Shown in pieces: positions 32,058-40,881 of a stretch of DNA of 64,000 bases (the stretch's first letter is position 1; each line of letters opens with the position of its first letter). The position numbers were made by a program, and so were the translations under genes. The DNA comes from Bradyrhizobium sediminis (GTDB taxonomy: Bacteria > Pseudomonadota > Alphaproteobacteria > Rhizobiales > Xanthobacteraceae). The notes under the pieces are model-generated. The model did no database searches. It had not been told where the DNA came from and saw nothing but the letters and a program-made list of their open reading frames with translations. The stretch spans positions 1,362,001 through 1,426,000 of the forward strand of contig NZ_CP076135.1 of assembly GCF_018736105.1 (NCBI RefSeq), given 5' to 3'.

Positions 32058-33374
32058 GTGAACAGGTTGTCTGCCCTCTGGATCGAGTCGCCGATTGGTC
32101 TTTATGTCGGCCGGATCGAGATCGCGCACATCCTGCGCTTCGCGCTGTTCATCGCCATCTTCCTGCTGCCCTGGATTTCCTTGCAGCCGTTCGCCAATCT
32201 CGGCGACGCCACGATCGGCGATGCCGCCGAGGGACGCGGCCTCACCTACGCGTCGTTCGGATTTCTCGCCGTGCTCTCGCTGGTGCTGGTGATGCGAAGG
32301 CACGCGGAAGCGCTTCGTTCGTTCGTATCGACGCCCTATATTCTGTTCGGCAGCTGGATCTGCATCAATCTCGTGATGTCCCGCGACCCCGGCGCCTCCA
32401 CGCAACGATTTGTCCTCACCGCCTGCGTGTTCGTAGTCGCGGCAACGGTGCTGCTGCTGCCGGCGACCGCGCGCGAATTGAACCGGTGGCTCGGCGCCGC
32501 GGTGCTGTCGTTTCTGGCCGTCTGCTATCTCGGGGTCATGGTGGCACCCGGATTTTCCATTCACCAGGCCACCGACGTCGCGGAGTATCATCTGGCCGGC
32601 GACTGGCGCGGCGTCTTCGATCACAAGAACACGGCGTCCGCCGTGATGGCGATGCTGGTCTTCGTCGGGATCTACCTGATGCGATCGGGGGCCGTTCTGG
32701 TCGGGCCGCTCGTGACTGCTCTCGCGGTCGTCTTTCTGTTCTTCACCCGGGGCAAGAGTGCGACCGCGCTTGTCATATTGATCCTCGTGCTTGCCGAACT
32801 GGTGGCGGCGGCAAGGACGTTTCGGGTCCGGGCGGTGCTGTGCTATGCGCCGCTTATCGTTCTCAATCTCCTGAGCATCGGCACCGTCGTCAGCCCGACC
32901 CTGTCGGCCATCGGCAGATCGCTGCCGTTCGACACCAGCTTCACCGGACGTGACGAAGTCTGGAAGTTTGCCTTCGCGTCGATCGCCCAGCGCCCGATTT
33001 TCGGTTACGGCTATTTTGCGTTCTGGGGTAGCGACTTCGTACGCGACGCCGATCCCGGCGAGAGCATCCACGAATGGGTGGTGATCGCCTCGCACAGCCA
33101 CAACGGCTATCTGGATTCCGCGCTGACGCTCGGGATTCCCGGACTGCTGTTCATGATGGCGATTCTGGTCGTTGCGCCGCTGAGGGATTATGATCTCGCC
33201 GAGGCGCGCGGGCAGGGGACGCCGCTTGGCAAGATGTTCCTGCGGATCTGGCTGTTCGGGATCTACCTCGCCTCACTTGAAAGCTTCTTCCTCGATCGTG
33301 CCGATCCGGTGTGGTTCACCTTCCTGGTGTCGGTGATCGGCCTGCATTACGTGTCGCGGTTTCGAACCGCCTGA
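32058..33374 (+). CDS. O-antigen ligase/polymerase-like membrane protein (Wzy/ExoQ type)
   Basis: About 438 residues with some ten to twelve membrane segments. The large periplasmic loop contains SFTGRDEVWKFAFASIAQRP followed by IFGYGYFAFWG and ASHSHNGYLDSALTLGIPG. The GR.E.W...F..I..RP.FGYG and HNGYLD patterns are the hallmark of the Wzy_C/WaaL family. DWRGVFDHKNTASAVMA is the second conserved block. It ligates or polymerises polysaccharide repeat units at the periplasmic face. The start is uncertain: GTG at 32058 gives a sensible N-terminus, while TTG at 31992 has GGAG too close to it. Confidence 0.88.
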   Translation: MNRLSALWIESPIGLYVGRIEIAHILRFALFIAIFLLPWISLQPFANLGDATIGDAAEGRGLTYASFGFLAVLSLVLVMRRHAEALRSFVSTPYILFGSWICINLVMSRDPGASTQRFVLTACVFVVAATVLLLPATARELNRWLGAAVLSFLAVCYLGVMVAPGFSIHQATDVAEYHLAGDWRGVFDHKNTASAVMAMLVFVGIYLMRSGAVLVGPLVTALAVVFLFFTRGKSATALVILILVLAELVAAARTFRVRAVLCYAPLIVLNLLSIGTVVSPTLSAIGRSLPFDTSFTGRDEVWKFAFASIAQRPIFGYGYFAFWGSDFVRDADPGESIHEWVVIASHSHNGYLDSALTLGIPGLLFMMAILVVAPLRDYDLAEARGQGTPLGKMFLRIWLFGIYLASLESFFLDRADPVWFTFLVSVIGLHYVSRFRTA

Positions 33375-33545
33375 CAGGCGCCGTTCGACGGCCCCGCCTC
33401 GCCTGGGAAAGCGGTCGTGCCCTGAAGTCCGTATTTGTACGGGCGCGCGGGACACCCGGCGCCCGAGTTTAAAGACCATTTACGCTGTTTGGTAACCCGG
33501 TCTTTTGCTGATCCCTGTCAGAGTCGTCGCTGAATAGGGGGGGCT

Positions 33546-34337
33546 ATGAGCCAGGTCGCGGGCAATTTTCCTAAAGTGAAATTCATTCAACTCGTTCTCG
33601 CAGCGATCGTCGCCGGCGCGGCGGGCATTGGCACGGCCCATTCCGGCGATGTGGTTCTGCAGGGGTCGACGACCTTTGCGAGCGGAATAGCGCAACCCTT
33701 CGCGAGTTCGGTCGAAGCTCAAACCGGCCACCACCTCGAGATCATCCCGAACAAATCGAGTCTCGGGCTGCTCGCCCTGCTGGCGCAGAACGCGGAGCTG
33801 GCGATGATTTCAACCACCCTTGACCGGGAGGTGGAGATCCTGCGCCGGTCCGATGCAAGTCTTCCGTTCCAGAGATTGAAGGCGTTCGAGATCGCCCGGA
33901 CCCGCGCCGCACTGGTCATTCATCCGGACAATCCGGTTCGCGCGGCGCGTCTTCAGGACATTGGAAAAATACTGACCGGCGAGATCTCCAACTGGAAGCA
34001 ACTGGGCGGGCCGGATCTGCCGATCCGCGTCGTGGCGGTTCGCGAAGGCGGCGGCGTGCTGGCCTCCGTCGAAGCAAGGCTGCTCGGCGCGGCGCATATT
34101 TCGGCTCCCGATGCGATCCGGGTTCAGGTCGGTACACAGATCGTCAAGGTGGTGGCGCAGGAGCCCGGAGCCATCGGCATCACCCAGCTGGCCATCGTCA
34201 AGTCGAGTTCCGCGGTGGAGTTGGTGACGGACGAGCCGATCGAGCAGATCCTGAGCCTGGTCAGCCTCGACGATCCATCGCCTGCCGCCAGCGCGGTCAT
34301 CGAAGCGTTTCGACGCGTCGCCCGCCAAGGCAGTTGA
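33546..34337 (+). CDS. PstS-like periplasmic substrate-binding protein
   Basis: 263 residues with a signal peptide ending near residue 33 (AGAAGIGTAHS). The mature part is a PBP-like domain of the phosphate-binding type: VLQGSTTFASGIAQPFASSV, RAALVIHPDNPV, DIGKILTGEISNWKQLGG and EPGAIGITQLA. The GSTT and GGGV serine and glycine loops resemble those that contact phosphate. There is no permease or ATPase next to it. It sits 10 bp before a GGDEF-EAL gene, so it is more likely a sensory ligand protein than part of an importer. Confidence 0.88.
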   Translation: MSQVAGNFPKVKFIQLVLAAIVAGAAGIGTAHSGDVVLQGSTTFASGIAQPFASSVEAQTGHHLEIIPNKSSLGLLALLAQNAELAMISTTLDREVEILRRSDASLPFQRLKAFEIARTRAALVIHPDNPVRAARLQDIGKILTGEISNWKQLGGPDLPIRVVAVREGGGVLASVEARLLGAAHISAPDAIRVQVGTQIVKVVAQEPGAIGITQLAIVKSSSAVELVTDEPIEQILSLVSLDDPSPAASAVIEAFRRVARQGS

Positions 34338-34347
34338 GGAGCGCGCC

Positions 34348-36825
34348 ATGCTGTCCCGGCTTTGGAGGTCGATCCGCTACGGCATCGCCGCCAAGTTCTA
34401 TCTTCTTACCGCCATCGCGCTTGCGGCGCTGATGGTGCTGGCCGCCGCGTCCACCCACTTCGCCAGCCAGACCAGAACCGCCGCCGAGCGGCTCTACGGC
34501 GAAGGGGTTGTGGGGATCCAGACCGTCACCGAGCTCGAGGTCTTGTTCGAGCAGCATCGCGCACTGATAACGGCCGCGCCGGCGCTGCTCGACCGAAGCC
34601 GCATTCGAGCCAGCCGGCTGGCGGTGGCGGCGCTCAATGCGCGGATCGAGGAGAGCGTCCGGACGCAATTGTCGCGGAGCGATGCAACCAGGGAAATACT
34701 GCTGCAGCAGATCGCCGCCCATGTTCCCACATTGAGTCAGGCTGGCGATCGGGTCTTGATGCTCGCCCACAATTTCGCTCAGGAGCAGGCGCTCGCGGTC
34801 AGCGAGGGCGAGTATGCGCAGGCGGCCAACGTCATCCAGGGCGCCATGGAGGGACGGTATCAGGAGCAAATCCGCCAGGTCGATCGCGAGGTCCACCGGC
34901 TTTCGGAGGCCTCCAGCGGGCTGATGCTGTGGGTGGTTGCATCCGCTTTGGTCGCCTTCGTGCTGATCGGCCCGGTAACCTTGTGGGCCAAGCATCGCAT
35001 CCTCAGCCGGCTCGGCAAGATCACCGCGGTCATGCACCGGCTATGCAACAACGAACTCGGCGTCGATGTGCCCTATACGAAAGCCCTCGACGAAATGGGC
35101 GACATTGCCAGGACCATCGACGTCTTCAAGCGCAACGCGATCGCGCTCGGCCTGACTCATCTGCAGCTGGATGCGGCCCTCAACAACATGGTGCAGGGCC
35201 TCTGCATGCTGGATGCGCAGCATCGGCTGGTGCTGTGCAATGACCGCTTCCTGGAAATATTCAGGCTGTCTCGCCAGGACGTCACGCCCGGCGTCGGCCT
35301 GTCCGGACTGATACAATCCATTGCCTCCGCCAATGGCTTCCCGGAGGGCTCGGCGGTGCAATTCCACAAAGCCTACATCGGGCGCGCTTTCGTCGACGGA
35401 TCGGACTCCTATCAGCAGGAGTATCCCGATGGCCGGGTCATTGCGGTTTCGAGGCGCGAATTGCCCGGCGGAGGCTGGGTCGATACGCACGAGGATATTA
35501 CCGAGCGGAGGCGGGCCGAAAAGCAGATCGCCTACCTCGCGGAATACGACACTCTCACCGACCTGCCGAACCGGAACCTGTTCCAGCGCAAGCTGACCGA
35601 AGCGCTTGAAGTCACAGCTACCGATCAACTCGCAATCTTCGGCCTGGACCTCGACGGCTTCAAGACCGTCAACGACATGTTCGGCCATTCGATCGGGGAT
35701 GAGCTGCTGAGGCAAGTCGCCAGGCGACTGCAGCACTGTGTCGGCGAACAGGGAATGGTGGCCCGGCTGGGCGGCGACGAATTTGCAATCCTGCAAGGCG
35801 GGCAGCCGCAGCCTCATGGCGCGGCTGCGCTGGCGCTGGCCGTGACCGAAGCCCTGAACGCGCCGTATGACCTCGCTGGAAATCAGGCGGTGCTGGGAGC
35901 GAGCATCGGAATTGCGATTTTCCCGGGCGACGCCTCCTTGTCGGAGGACCTGCTGAAATGCGCCGACATGGCCCTGTACAGCGCCAAAGCCGACGGGCGG
36001 GGGATCTGCCGTTTCTTCGAGCCGGAAATGAACGCCAGGGCCAAGGCACGGCGCCAGCTCGAGGTCGATTTGCGGGCGGCCATCGCCGGCAAGCAGTTCG
36101 AGATGTTCTATCAGCCGGTGGTTTCGGTCGGCAGCAACGAGGTGATCGCGTTCGAGGCGCTCATCCGCTGGCGCCATCCCGATCGCGGGATGGTATCGCC
36201 GGCCGAGTTCATTCCCGTGGCAGAGGAAACCGGCCTGATCATTCCGCTCGGTGAATGGATATTGCGGCAGGTTTGCACCGATGCGCTGGGCTGGCCCCGG
36301 AATATCCGGGTCGCGGTCAATCTCTCGCCGGTTCAGTTCAGGAGTCCCAACCTCGTTCAAACCGTGTTCACGGCCCTGGCCGTCAGCCATCTCGAGCCCG
36401 GCAGACTCGAGCTGGAAATCACCGAAACGACCCTGCTTCAGGACAGCGAGGTCATTCTCGAAAGACTGCATCAGCTCAAGAGCTACGGCGTTCAGATTTC
36501 GATGGACGATTTCGGCACGGGTTATTCGAGCCTGAGCTATCTCAGAAGTTTCCCCTTCGACAAGATCAAGATCGACCAGAGCTTCGTTCGCGGGCTCGGC
36601 AAACTGCAGGATTCGCTGGCGATCATCCGCGCGGTGATCAGTCTGGGAAGAAATCTCGGAATGACCACCAACGCCGAAGGTGTGGAGACCGCCGATCAGC
36701 TCCGCATCCTCAAGGAGGAGCTTTGCGACGAGGTGCAGGGATTCCTGTTCAGTCCGGCCGTCCCCCTGACGGAAACGCACCGGCTATTGGGGGTGCATCA
36801 ATCGCCGGTCGGCATCGTCGCGTAG
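34348..36825 (+). CDS. Membrane-bound PAS-GGDEF-EAL cyclic-di-GMP enzyme
   Basis: 825 residues. Two membrane segments (about 15-36 and 193-214) enclose a helical periplasmic sensor domain, followed by a HAMP region, a PAS domain (about 270-390), GGDEF at 475-479 and EAL at 603-605. GGDEF is intact, but no RxxD inhibitory site lies five residues before it. In the EAL domain EALIRW, NLSPVQF, ELEITETTLL, MDDFGTGYSSL, KIKIDQSF and AEGVET are all present, so phosphodiesterase activity is likely. It is probably controlled by the PstS-like protein encoded 10 bp upstream. Confidence 0.95.
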   Translation: MLSRLWRSIRYGIAAKFYLLTAIALAALMVLAAASTHFASQTRTAAERLYGEGVVGIQTVTELEVLFEQHRALITAAPALLDRSRIRASRLAVAALNARIEESVRTQLSRSDATREILLQQIAAHVPTLSQAGDRVLMLAHNFAQEQALAVSEGEYAQAANVIQGAMEGRYQEQIRQVDREVHRLSEASSGLMLWVVASALVAFVLIGPVTLWAKHRILSRLGKITAVMHRLCNNELGVDVPYTKALDEMGDIARTIDVFKRNAIALGLTHLQLDAALNNMVQGLCMLDAQHRLVLCNDRFLEIFRLSRQDVTPGVGLSGLIQSIASANGFPEGSAVQFHKAYIGRAFVDGSDSYQQEYPDGRVIAVSRRELPGGGWVDTHEDITERRRAEKQIAYLAEYDTLTDLPNRNLFQRKLTEALEVTATDQLAIFGLDLDGFKTVNDMFGHSIGDELLRQVARRLQHCVGEQGMVARLGGDEFAILQGGQPQPHGAAALALAVTEALNAPYDLAGNQAVLGASIGIAIFPGDASLSEDLLKCADMALYSAKADGRGICRFFEPEMNARAKARRQLEVDLRAAIAGKQFEMFYQPVVSVGSNEVIAFEALIRWRHPDRGMVSPAEFIPVAEETGLIIPLGEWILRQVCTDALGWPRNIRVAVNLSPVQFRSPNLVQTVFTALAVSHLEPGRLELEITETTLLQDSEVILERLHQLKSYGVQISMDDFGTGYSSLSYLRSFPFDKIKIDQSFVRGLGKLQDSLAIIRAVISLGRNLGMTTNAEGVETADQLRILKEELCDEVQGFLFSPAVPLTETHRLLGVHQSPVGIVA

Positions 36826-36832
36826 ATTTTAT

Positions 36833-36895
36833 CGTTGCCGTCGAAGCGACGAAGTATGACCGGACTGCTCCGTCGCTTTCGCTCGTCGCGATGAC
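36833..36895. repeat. Degenerate palindromic repeat, GCGAAGCAAT family
   Basis: An imperfect inverted repeat just after the GGDEF-EAL stop: CGTTGCCGTCGAAGCGACGA on the left and CGTCGCTTTCGCTCGTCGCG on the right, ending ATGACG. It resembles a decayed copy of the element at 45711. It lies between two convergent genes. Confidence 0.5.
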
Positions 36896-36918
36896 GCCTG
36901 AACGAGGTTACCGTCAGT

Positions 36919-38142
36919 TCACGAATTGACGTGCACGAAATCCCGCAGCAGCGGATAGATCTCGTTGTTCCAGCGCTTGCCCGAGAACACGCCGTAATGG
37001 CCGACGCCGGCCTGCATGTGATGCACCTTGCGATAGGCGCGCACGCCGGTGCAGAGGTCCTGCGCCGCCAAGGTCTGGCCGATCGAGCAGATGTCGTCCT
37101 TCTCGCCCTCGACGGTCATCAGCCCCATGCGCTTGATCGAGGCGGGGTTCACCGGGCGGCCGCGATGCATCAGCTTGCCTTGCGGCAGCAGATGTTCCTG
37201 AAACACATCGCGCACCGTTTCGATGTAAAATTCGGCCGGCAGGTCCATGACGGCGAAATATTCGTCGTAGAAGGTCTTGATGACCTCGGCCTTCTCCTTC
37301 TCGCCCTTGGCCAGATGCTGCGCCAGATCGATGTGCGACTTGATGTGGCGCTCGAGGTTCATCGACACGAAGGCGGTGAGCTGCACGAAGCCGGGATAGA
37401 CCTGCCGGAACGCGCCCTTGCATTGAATGGGGACGTAATTGATCAGGTTCTCCTCGAACCATTTGATCGGCTTGCTCTTGGCGAATTCGTTGACCTTGGT
37501 CGGCTGGATGCGGGTGTCGATCGGGCCGGCCATCAGCGTCAGCGTCGCCGGGCGGGCAGGGTGATTGTCCTCCGACATGATCGCAGCGGCCGCGAGCGCC
37601 GACACCGAGGGCTGGCAGATCGCCACCATGTGCGAGCGCGGACCTAGCTGCTCCATGAACGCGATCAGATGCTCGGTGTAATCCTCCAGGCCGAACCGGC
37701 CATGGTCGAGCGGAATGTCGCGGGGGTTATGCCAGTCGGTGATGTAGACGTCGTGATCCTGCAACAGCGTTTTCACGGTGCCGCGCAACAGCGTCGCGAA
37801 GTGGCCGGACATCGGCGCCACCAGCAGCAGGCGCGGCTGCTCCGGCGAATTTTCCTTCTTGAAATGCAGCAGCGATCCGAACGGCGTCGCGTACACGACT
37901 TCCTCGGTCACCTCGAGTTCCTGATTGCCCATCATCACCCTGTCGATGCCGTAAGGCGGGCGGCTATAGGTGAGGGTGGTGCGCGAGATCAGTTCCAGCG
38001 CCGCGGCGAGCCGCCCGAACAGTCTGTCGGAGACGCCTTGCGGCGCGAGGTTGAGATATTTCAGCGCATGGGCCGCCCCCGTCCGCCATGGCGCCGTCAG
38101 GTCCATGTGGTTCTGGTAGGCTTGATACATCATCGACTTCAT
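36919..38142 (-). CDS. phaZ: Intracellular polyhydroxyalkanoate depolymerase
   Basis: Degrades stored poly-3-hydroxybutyrate inside the cell. The 407-residue protein matches the PhaZ family of rhizobia and Cupriavidus: MMYQAYQNHMDLTAPWR at the start and the nucleophile Cys176 in MVAICQPSVSALAA, where a cysteine replaces the serine of the lipase box. DVYITDWHNPRDIPLDHGRF and the end region HHMQAGVGHYGVFSGKRW with the catalytic histidine complete the active site. There is no signal peptide, as expected for the intracellular type. Confidence 0.95.
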   Translation of the reverse strand: MKSMMYQAYQNHMDLTAPWRTGAAHALKYLNLAPQGVSDRLFGRLAAALELISRTTLTYSRPPYGIDRVMMGNQELEVTEEVVYATPFGSLLHFKKENSPEQPRLLLVAPMSGHFATLLRGTVKTLLQDHDVYITDWHNPRDIPLDHGRFGLEDYTEHLIAFMEQLGPRSHMVAICQPSVSALAAAAIMSEDNHPARPATLTLMAGPIDTRIQPTKVNEFAKSKPIKWFEENLINYVPIQCKGAFRQVYPGFVQLTAFVSMNLERHIKSHIDLAQHLAKGEKEKAEVIKTFYDEYFAVMDLPAEFYIETVRDVFQEHLLPQGKLMHRGRPVNPASIKRMGLMTVEGEKDDICSIGQTLAAQDLCTGVRAYRKVHHMQAGVGHYGVFSGKRWNNEIYPLLRDFVHVNS

Positions 38143-38211
38143 CCGGATCCGTCCCTGCCCACGGTGTCATGCAATATCGGAGCCAAGGCCGGGGCAGACA
38201 GCCCTGCAAAC

Positions 38212-38227
38212 TGGCACGTCGCTTGCT
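38212..38227 (+). promoter_or_regulatory. Sigma-54 (RpoN)-type promoter upstream of the GST gene
   Basis: TGGCAC-GTCGC-TTGCT is an exact match to the -24/-12 consensus TGGCAC-N5-TTGCW. It points to the right. The transcript would begin near 38239 and have a leader of about 90 nt before the ATG at 38329. No enhancer-binding protein gene is adjacent. Confidence 0.6.
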
Positions 38228-38328
38228 GCGCAAAATGCACGGAGCATGGACAATGGGCACTTTGCGGAGGGGCGCTTTGGCAGAGCGGTGTCCGCATGGC
38301 CTTTGGCAGGCGTTGAGGGAAAAGCCAT

Positions 38329-38982
38329 ATGGCGAAGGCGACACTGACCATCAGCAGCAAGAACTATTCGTCCTGGTCGCTGCGCGGCTGGCTGCTGACG
38401 AAGTTTTCCGGGTTGGAGTTCGACGAAATCATCACCGCGCCGGACGATGCGTCGGCGCGGGCGGAAATCCTGCTGCTGTCGTCTTCGATCCTGGTGCCGT
38501 GCCTGCGGCATGAGGGCGCCACCGTGTGGGATACGCTGGCGATCGCCGAGTATCTCAACGAGGTCAGGCCGGATGCCGGCCTGTTGCCGGATGACCGCAT
38601 TTTACGGGCGCATTGCCGGTCGATCTGCGGTGAAATCCATTCGGGCTTCACCACGTTGCGCGCCTCGCTGCCGGTCAACCTGAAGGGCCATTTTCCGGGG
38701 TTCAAGATCTGGTCGCGCGCGCAGGCCGATATCGACCGGGTCTGCACGATCTGGCGCGGGTGCCTCGCCGAATCGGGCGGGCCGTTCCTGTTCGGCGAAC
38801 GCACCATGGCGGATGCGATGTATGCGCCGGTCGTGACCCGCTTCATGACCTATGACGTGAAGCTGGAGCCGCGGCTGAAGGCCTATGCCGACCTGATCAT
38901 GGCGACGCCGGAGATGCAGGAGTGGATCGAGGCCGCCAGGGCCGAGCCCGCCGACATCGAGGAGCTCGAGGTCGAATATTAG
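38329..38982 (+). CDS. Glutathione S-transferase
   Basis: 217 residues. The N-terminal thioredoxin-like domain begins ATLTISSKNYSSWSLRGWLL, where the Ser-rich SSWSLR motif probably holds the residue that activates the glutathione thiol. VPCLRHEGATVWDTLAIAEY is the cis-proline and glutathione-binding block. The C-terminal helical domain contains FLFGERTMADAMYAPVVTRF with the conserved N-capping region. It conjugates or reduces small electrophiles. It is divergent from phaZ and preceded by a sigma-54-type promoter. Confidence 0.93.
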   Translation: MAKATLTISSKNYSSWSLRGWLLTKFSGLEFDEIITAPDDASARAEILLLSSSILVPCLRHEGATVWDTLAIAEYLNEVRPDAGLLPDDRILRAHCRSICGEIHSGFTTLRASLPVNLKGHFPGFKIWSRAQADIDRVCTIWRGCLAESGGPFLFGERTMADAMYAPVVTRFMTYDVKLEPRLKAYADLIMATPEMQEWIEAARAEPADIEELEVEY

Positions 38983-39305
38983 GCAGCGCCCGGGCCGCGT
39001 TGCCTGTTTGAAGGGCTGGGGCCGGAGGCAGGCTTTGCTCAACTTGATGCCACGCCGGGCGTCGCGCGGTCGCGGCCGCCGAACCGGCGGTGCCGGGCGA
39101 GAAAATCGCTCAACTCCAATTCCGCACCTGGTCCAACGGCTTCAGCGCGCTGGCGGCCGCAGCCATCGAACTTTTCGCGGTGCAGCGCGGCTGGCGCGAT
39201 TTTCGCATGGCTTCCTGAAGCTGTGAACGCAACGATGCGGCGCTGCCGAAAATCTGGACGCCTCGCCTGGTTGCGATCTCACGAACCAGAACCGTGGAGG
39301 CTTCG
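38983..39305 (+). other. 323-bp intergenic region without a convincing gene
   Basis: One frame, open from 39048 to 39218, reads ...EKIAQLQFRTWSNGFSALAA and ends GWRDFRMAS before a stop. It looks protein-like but lacks an ATG with a ribosome site; a GTG near 39087 is the only possible start. It could be the 3' remnant of a lost gene. Frames on the other strand show nothing recognisable. The right end carries the ribosome site of the cupin gene. Confidence 0.4.
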
Positions 39306-39740
39306 ATGAATCAGCACGCCGTCGTCAGCAAGTTTTCTCACGTCAAACCAGACGATACCGAATTCACGGGAGGGGGCCTGCGCGACTTCTTCCTGTACCG
39401 CGATCTCGGCATTGCGGCCGCCACCGGCGGACAGGTGATCTGCCATCTGGTCAAGGCCAATCCCGACATGCCGCCGGAAGACGGCACCGGCTGGCACCGC
39501 CACGATTGCGATTTCCAGATCGTCATCATGACCAAGGGCTGGGCGCGCTTCATGTATGAGGACAAGCCGACGCTGGTGCAGGCCGGCGACGTCGTGCATC
39601 AGCGGCCGGGGATCGTGCACTACCTCTACGATTACTCGCCGGACATGGAGTATCTCGAAATCGTCAGCCCGGCGGACTTCAAGACCGTCGACATGCCGCC
39701 GGCCACCGACAAGGTGCCGCCGGTGACACCCTGGAAGTGA
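39306..39740 (+). CDS. Cupin-domain protein
   Basis: 144 residues of a single-domain cupin. The first metal motif is GTGWHRHDCDFQIVIMTKGW and the second GDVVHQRPGIVHYLYDYSPD; His residues in WHRH and VHQRPGIVH with Glu/Asp could bind a metal. DTEFTGGGLRDFFLYRDLGI at the N-terminus is shared with rhizobial homologues of unknown role. The ATG at 39306 has GGAGG five bases before it, which decides against the ATG four codons earlier. Confidence 0.88.
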   Translation: MNQHAVVSKFSHVKPDDTEFTGGGLRDFFLYRDLGIAAATGGQVICHLVKANPDMPPEDGTGWHRHDCDFQIVIMTKGWARFMYEDKPTLVQAGDVVHQRPGIVHYLYDYSPDMEYLEIVSPADFKTVDMPPATDKVPPVTPWK

Positions 39741-39964
39741 CTGATATGTCTTCCCCGGAGGAATTAACCTTTGTCGTCGGCCGCTGGCTGCGGCCGATCG
39801 TGGCTGTTCTGCATGTGGTGCGCTGGATCATGCCGGCGCCGATATCTAGCCGTGAACAGGGGAGTACGGAGCCCAACCACTGATTCGGGCGCGATTCGTT
39901 CCGCCCGCGTTCCGAATCTTAAGATGCCGCCTGTTCCCGTCGCATTCTGGCACAAAGACGGGCC
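39741..39964 (+). other. 224-bp intergenic stretch with two weak small open frames
   Basis: A 45-residue frame (39746-39883, MSSPEELTFVVGRWLRPIVA..) has a hydrophobic middle but a poor ribosome site. A second frame begins at TTG 39771 behind a strong GGAGGA and runs to 39968. Neither matches anything I know, and they overlap each other. I do not call a gene here. Confidence 0.35.
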
Positions 39965-40189
39965 TTAAGGCCGGGTGCGAGCGCCGGAAGCCGGCAGGCG
40001 CCAGCCGACCACCGTCGCCTCGACGGTGCCGCCGGATTCGTTATTCTTCCATTCGCCACCGATGAAGCGGCAGGCGAACGGCAGTTGGTACGTGCCGCTG
40101 TGATCCTCGCAAAGTACCTGAACCGGCTGATCCGGCGGCGGTTCACCGTTGCCATTGAATTCGGCCAGCCGTCGTTCGCGCGTCGCCAT
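39965..40189 (-). CDS. Conserved small hypothetical protein
   Basis: 74 residues beginning MATRERRLAEFNGNGEPPPD, with the central part QVLCEDHSGTYQLPFACRFI and GGEWKNNESGGTVEATVVGW. I recognise close relatives in Bradyrhizobium without an assigned function. It has two cysteines (VLCED and FACRF) that could pair or bind a metal. No signal or membrane segment. A strong AAGGAGAG lies about 6-8 nt before the ATG at 40189. Confidence 0.8.
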   Translation of the reverse strand: MATRERRLAEFNGNGEPPPDQPVQVLCEDHSGTYQLPFACRFIGGEWKNNESGGTVEATVVGWRLPASGARTRP

Positions 40190-40382
40190 TTCGTATCTCT
40201 CCTTCAGCGCGGCGCGAGGTGCCGCGGTTTGGGTTCCCGCGCCCTGAGCGCCGTTCCCTGATCCAGGCTTTTAACGCCGCAAACCTCAACGCGCGAATGA
40301 GGTTTCAGTATGATAGCGTCGGCGCCTTGCGCCGCCTCGCAACAAATTGACCGCGACGGGCGTCTTTTGAATGGGGATTTTG

Positions 40383-40739
40383 ATGATCGGCCGCATCGTT
40401 CTCGTCGCGTCGGTGATTTTGGCGTCCGGTCTCGTGATGCGCGGGAACGCGCAAGCCCAGGACGTTCCCGGCATCGAAATCTGCACCGTCGAAAAGACCA
40501 TGGAGCGGCGCACCAGCTGCCTGCAGAGCAACGTCGATTTCCTGATGAAGACGATCACGAAACTCGGCGCCGATCATCGGCAGAAGCTCGACGCCGCCAG
40601 CCGCCAGATCGAGGCGCTGAAAAGCGCGGTCGCCGCCTTGCAGAAGACCGTCGACGATCTGCAGGCGGCGCAGCAGAAGGCGGCCGAGGATTCGAAGAAG
40701 AAGGCCGACGCGCCGGCGGGCAAGGAGGGCGCGAAGTAA
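40383..40739 (+). CDS. Secreted coiled-coil protein, unknown function
   Basis: About 118 residues with a signal peptide (MIGRIVLVASVILASGLVMR to ..AQAQ). The mature part has two cysteines (EICTVEKTMERRTSCLQ) and then a long helix with heptad repeats (LDAASRQIEALKSAVAALQK and TVDDLQAAQQKAAEDSKKKA). It ends in a lysine-rich tail. It could be a periplasmic spacer or lipoprotein-like coiled coil. An ATG four codons earlier at 40371 has no ribosome site. Confidence 0.75.
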   Translation: MIGRIVLVASVILASGLVMRGNAQAQDVPGIEICTVEKTMERRTSCLQSNVDFLMKTITKLGADHRQKLDAASRQIEALKSAVAALQKTVDDLQAAQQKAAEDSKKKADAPAGKEGAK

Positions 40740-40881
40740 TTTCGGCGCACCTGATGTTTCCGCAATGCGGAACAAGCCGGTCCTCCCGTTTCGCGGGGCA
40801 AGCGACCGAGAGCAAGGACTGTCAAATGCAGCGCCTGCAAATCGATCATGATGCGGGCGCTTCGAATGAGGGCCGTACTTC

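Noticed and set aside
35041..36780. A 579-codon minus-strand open frame inside the GGDEF-EAL gene
   Set aside because: It is antisense to intact GGDEF and EAL motifs and has no recognisable domain.
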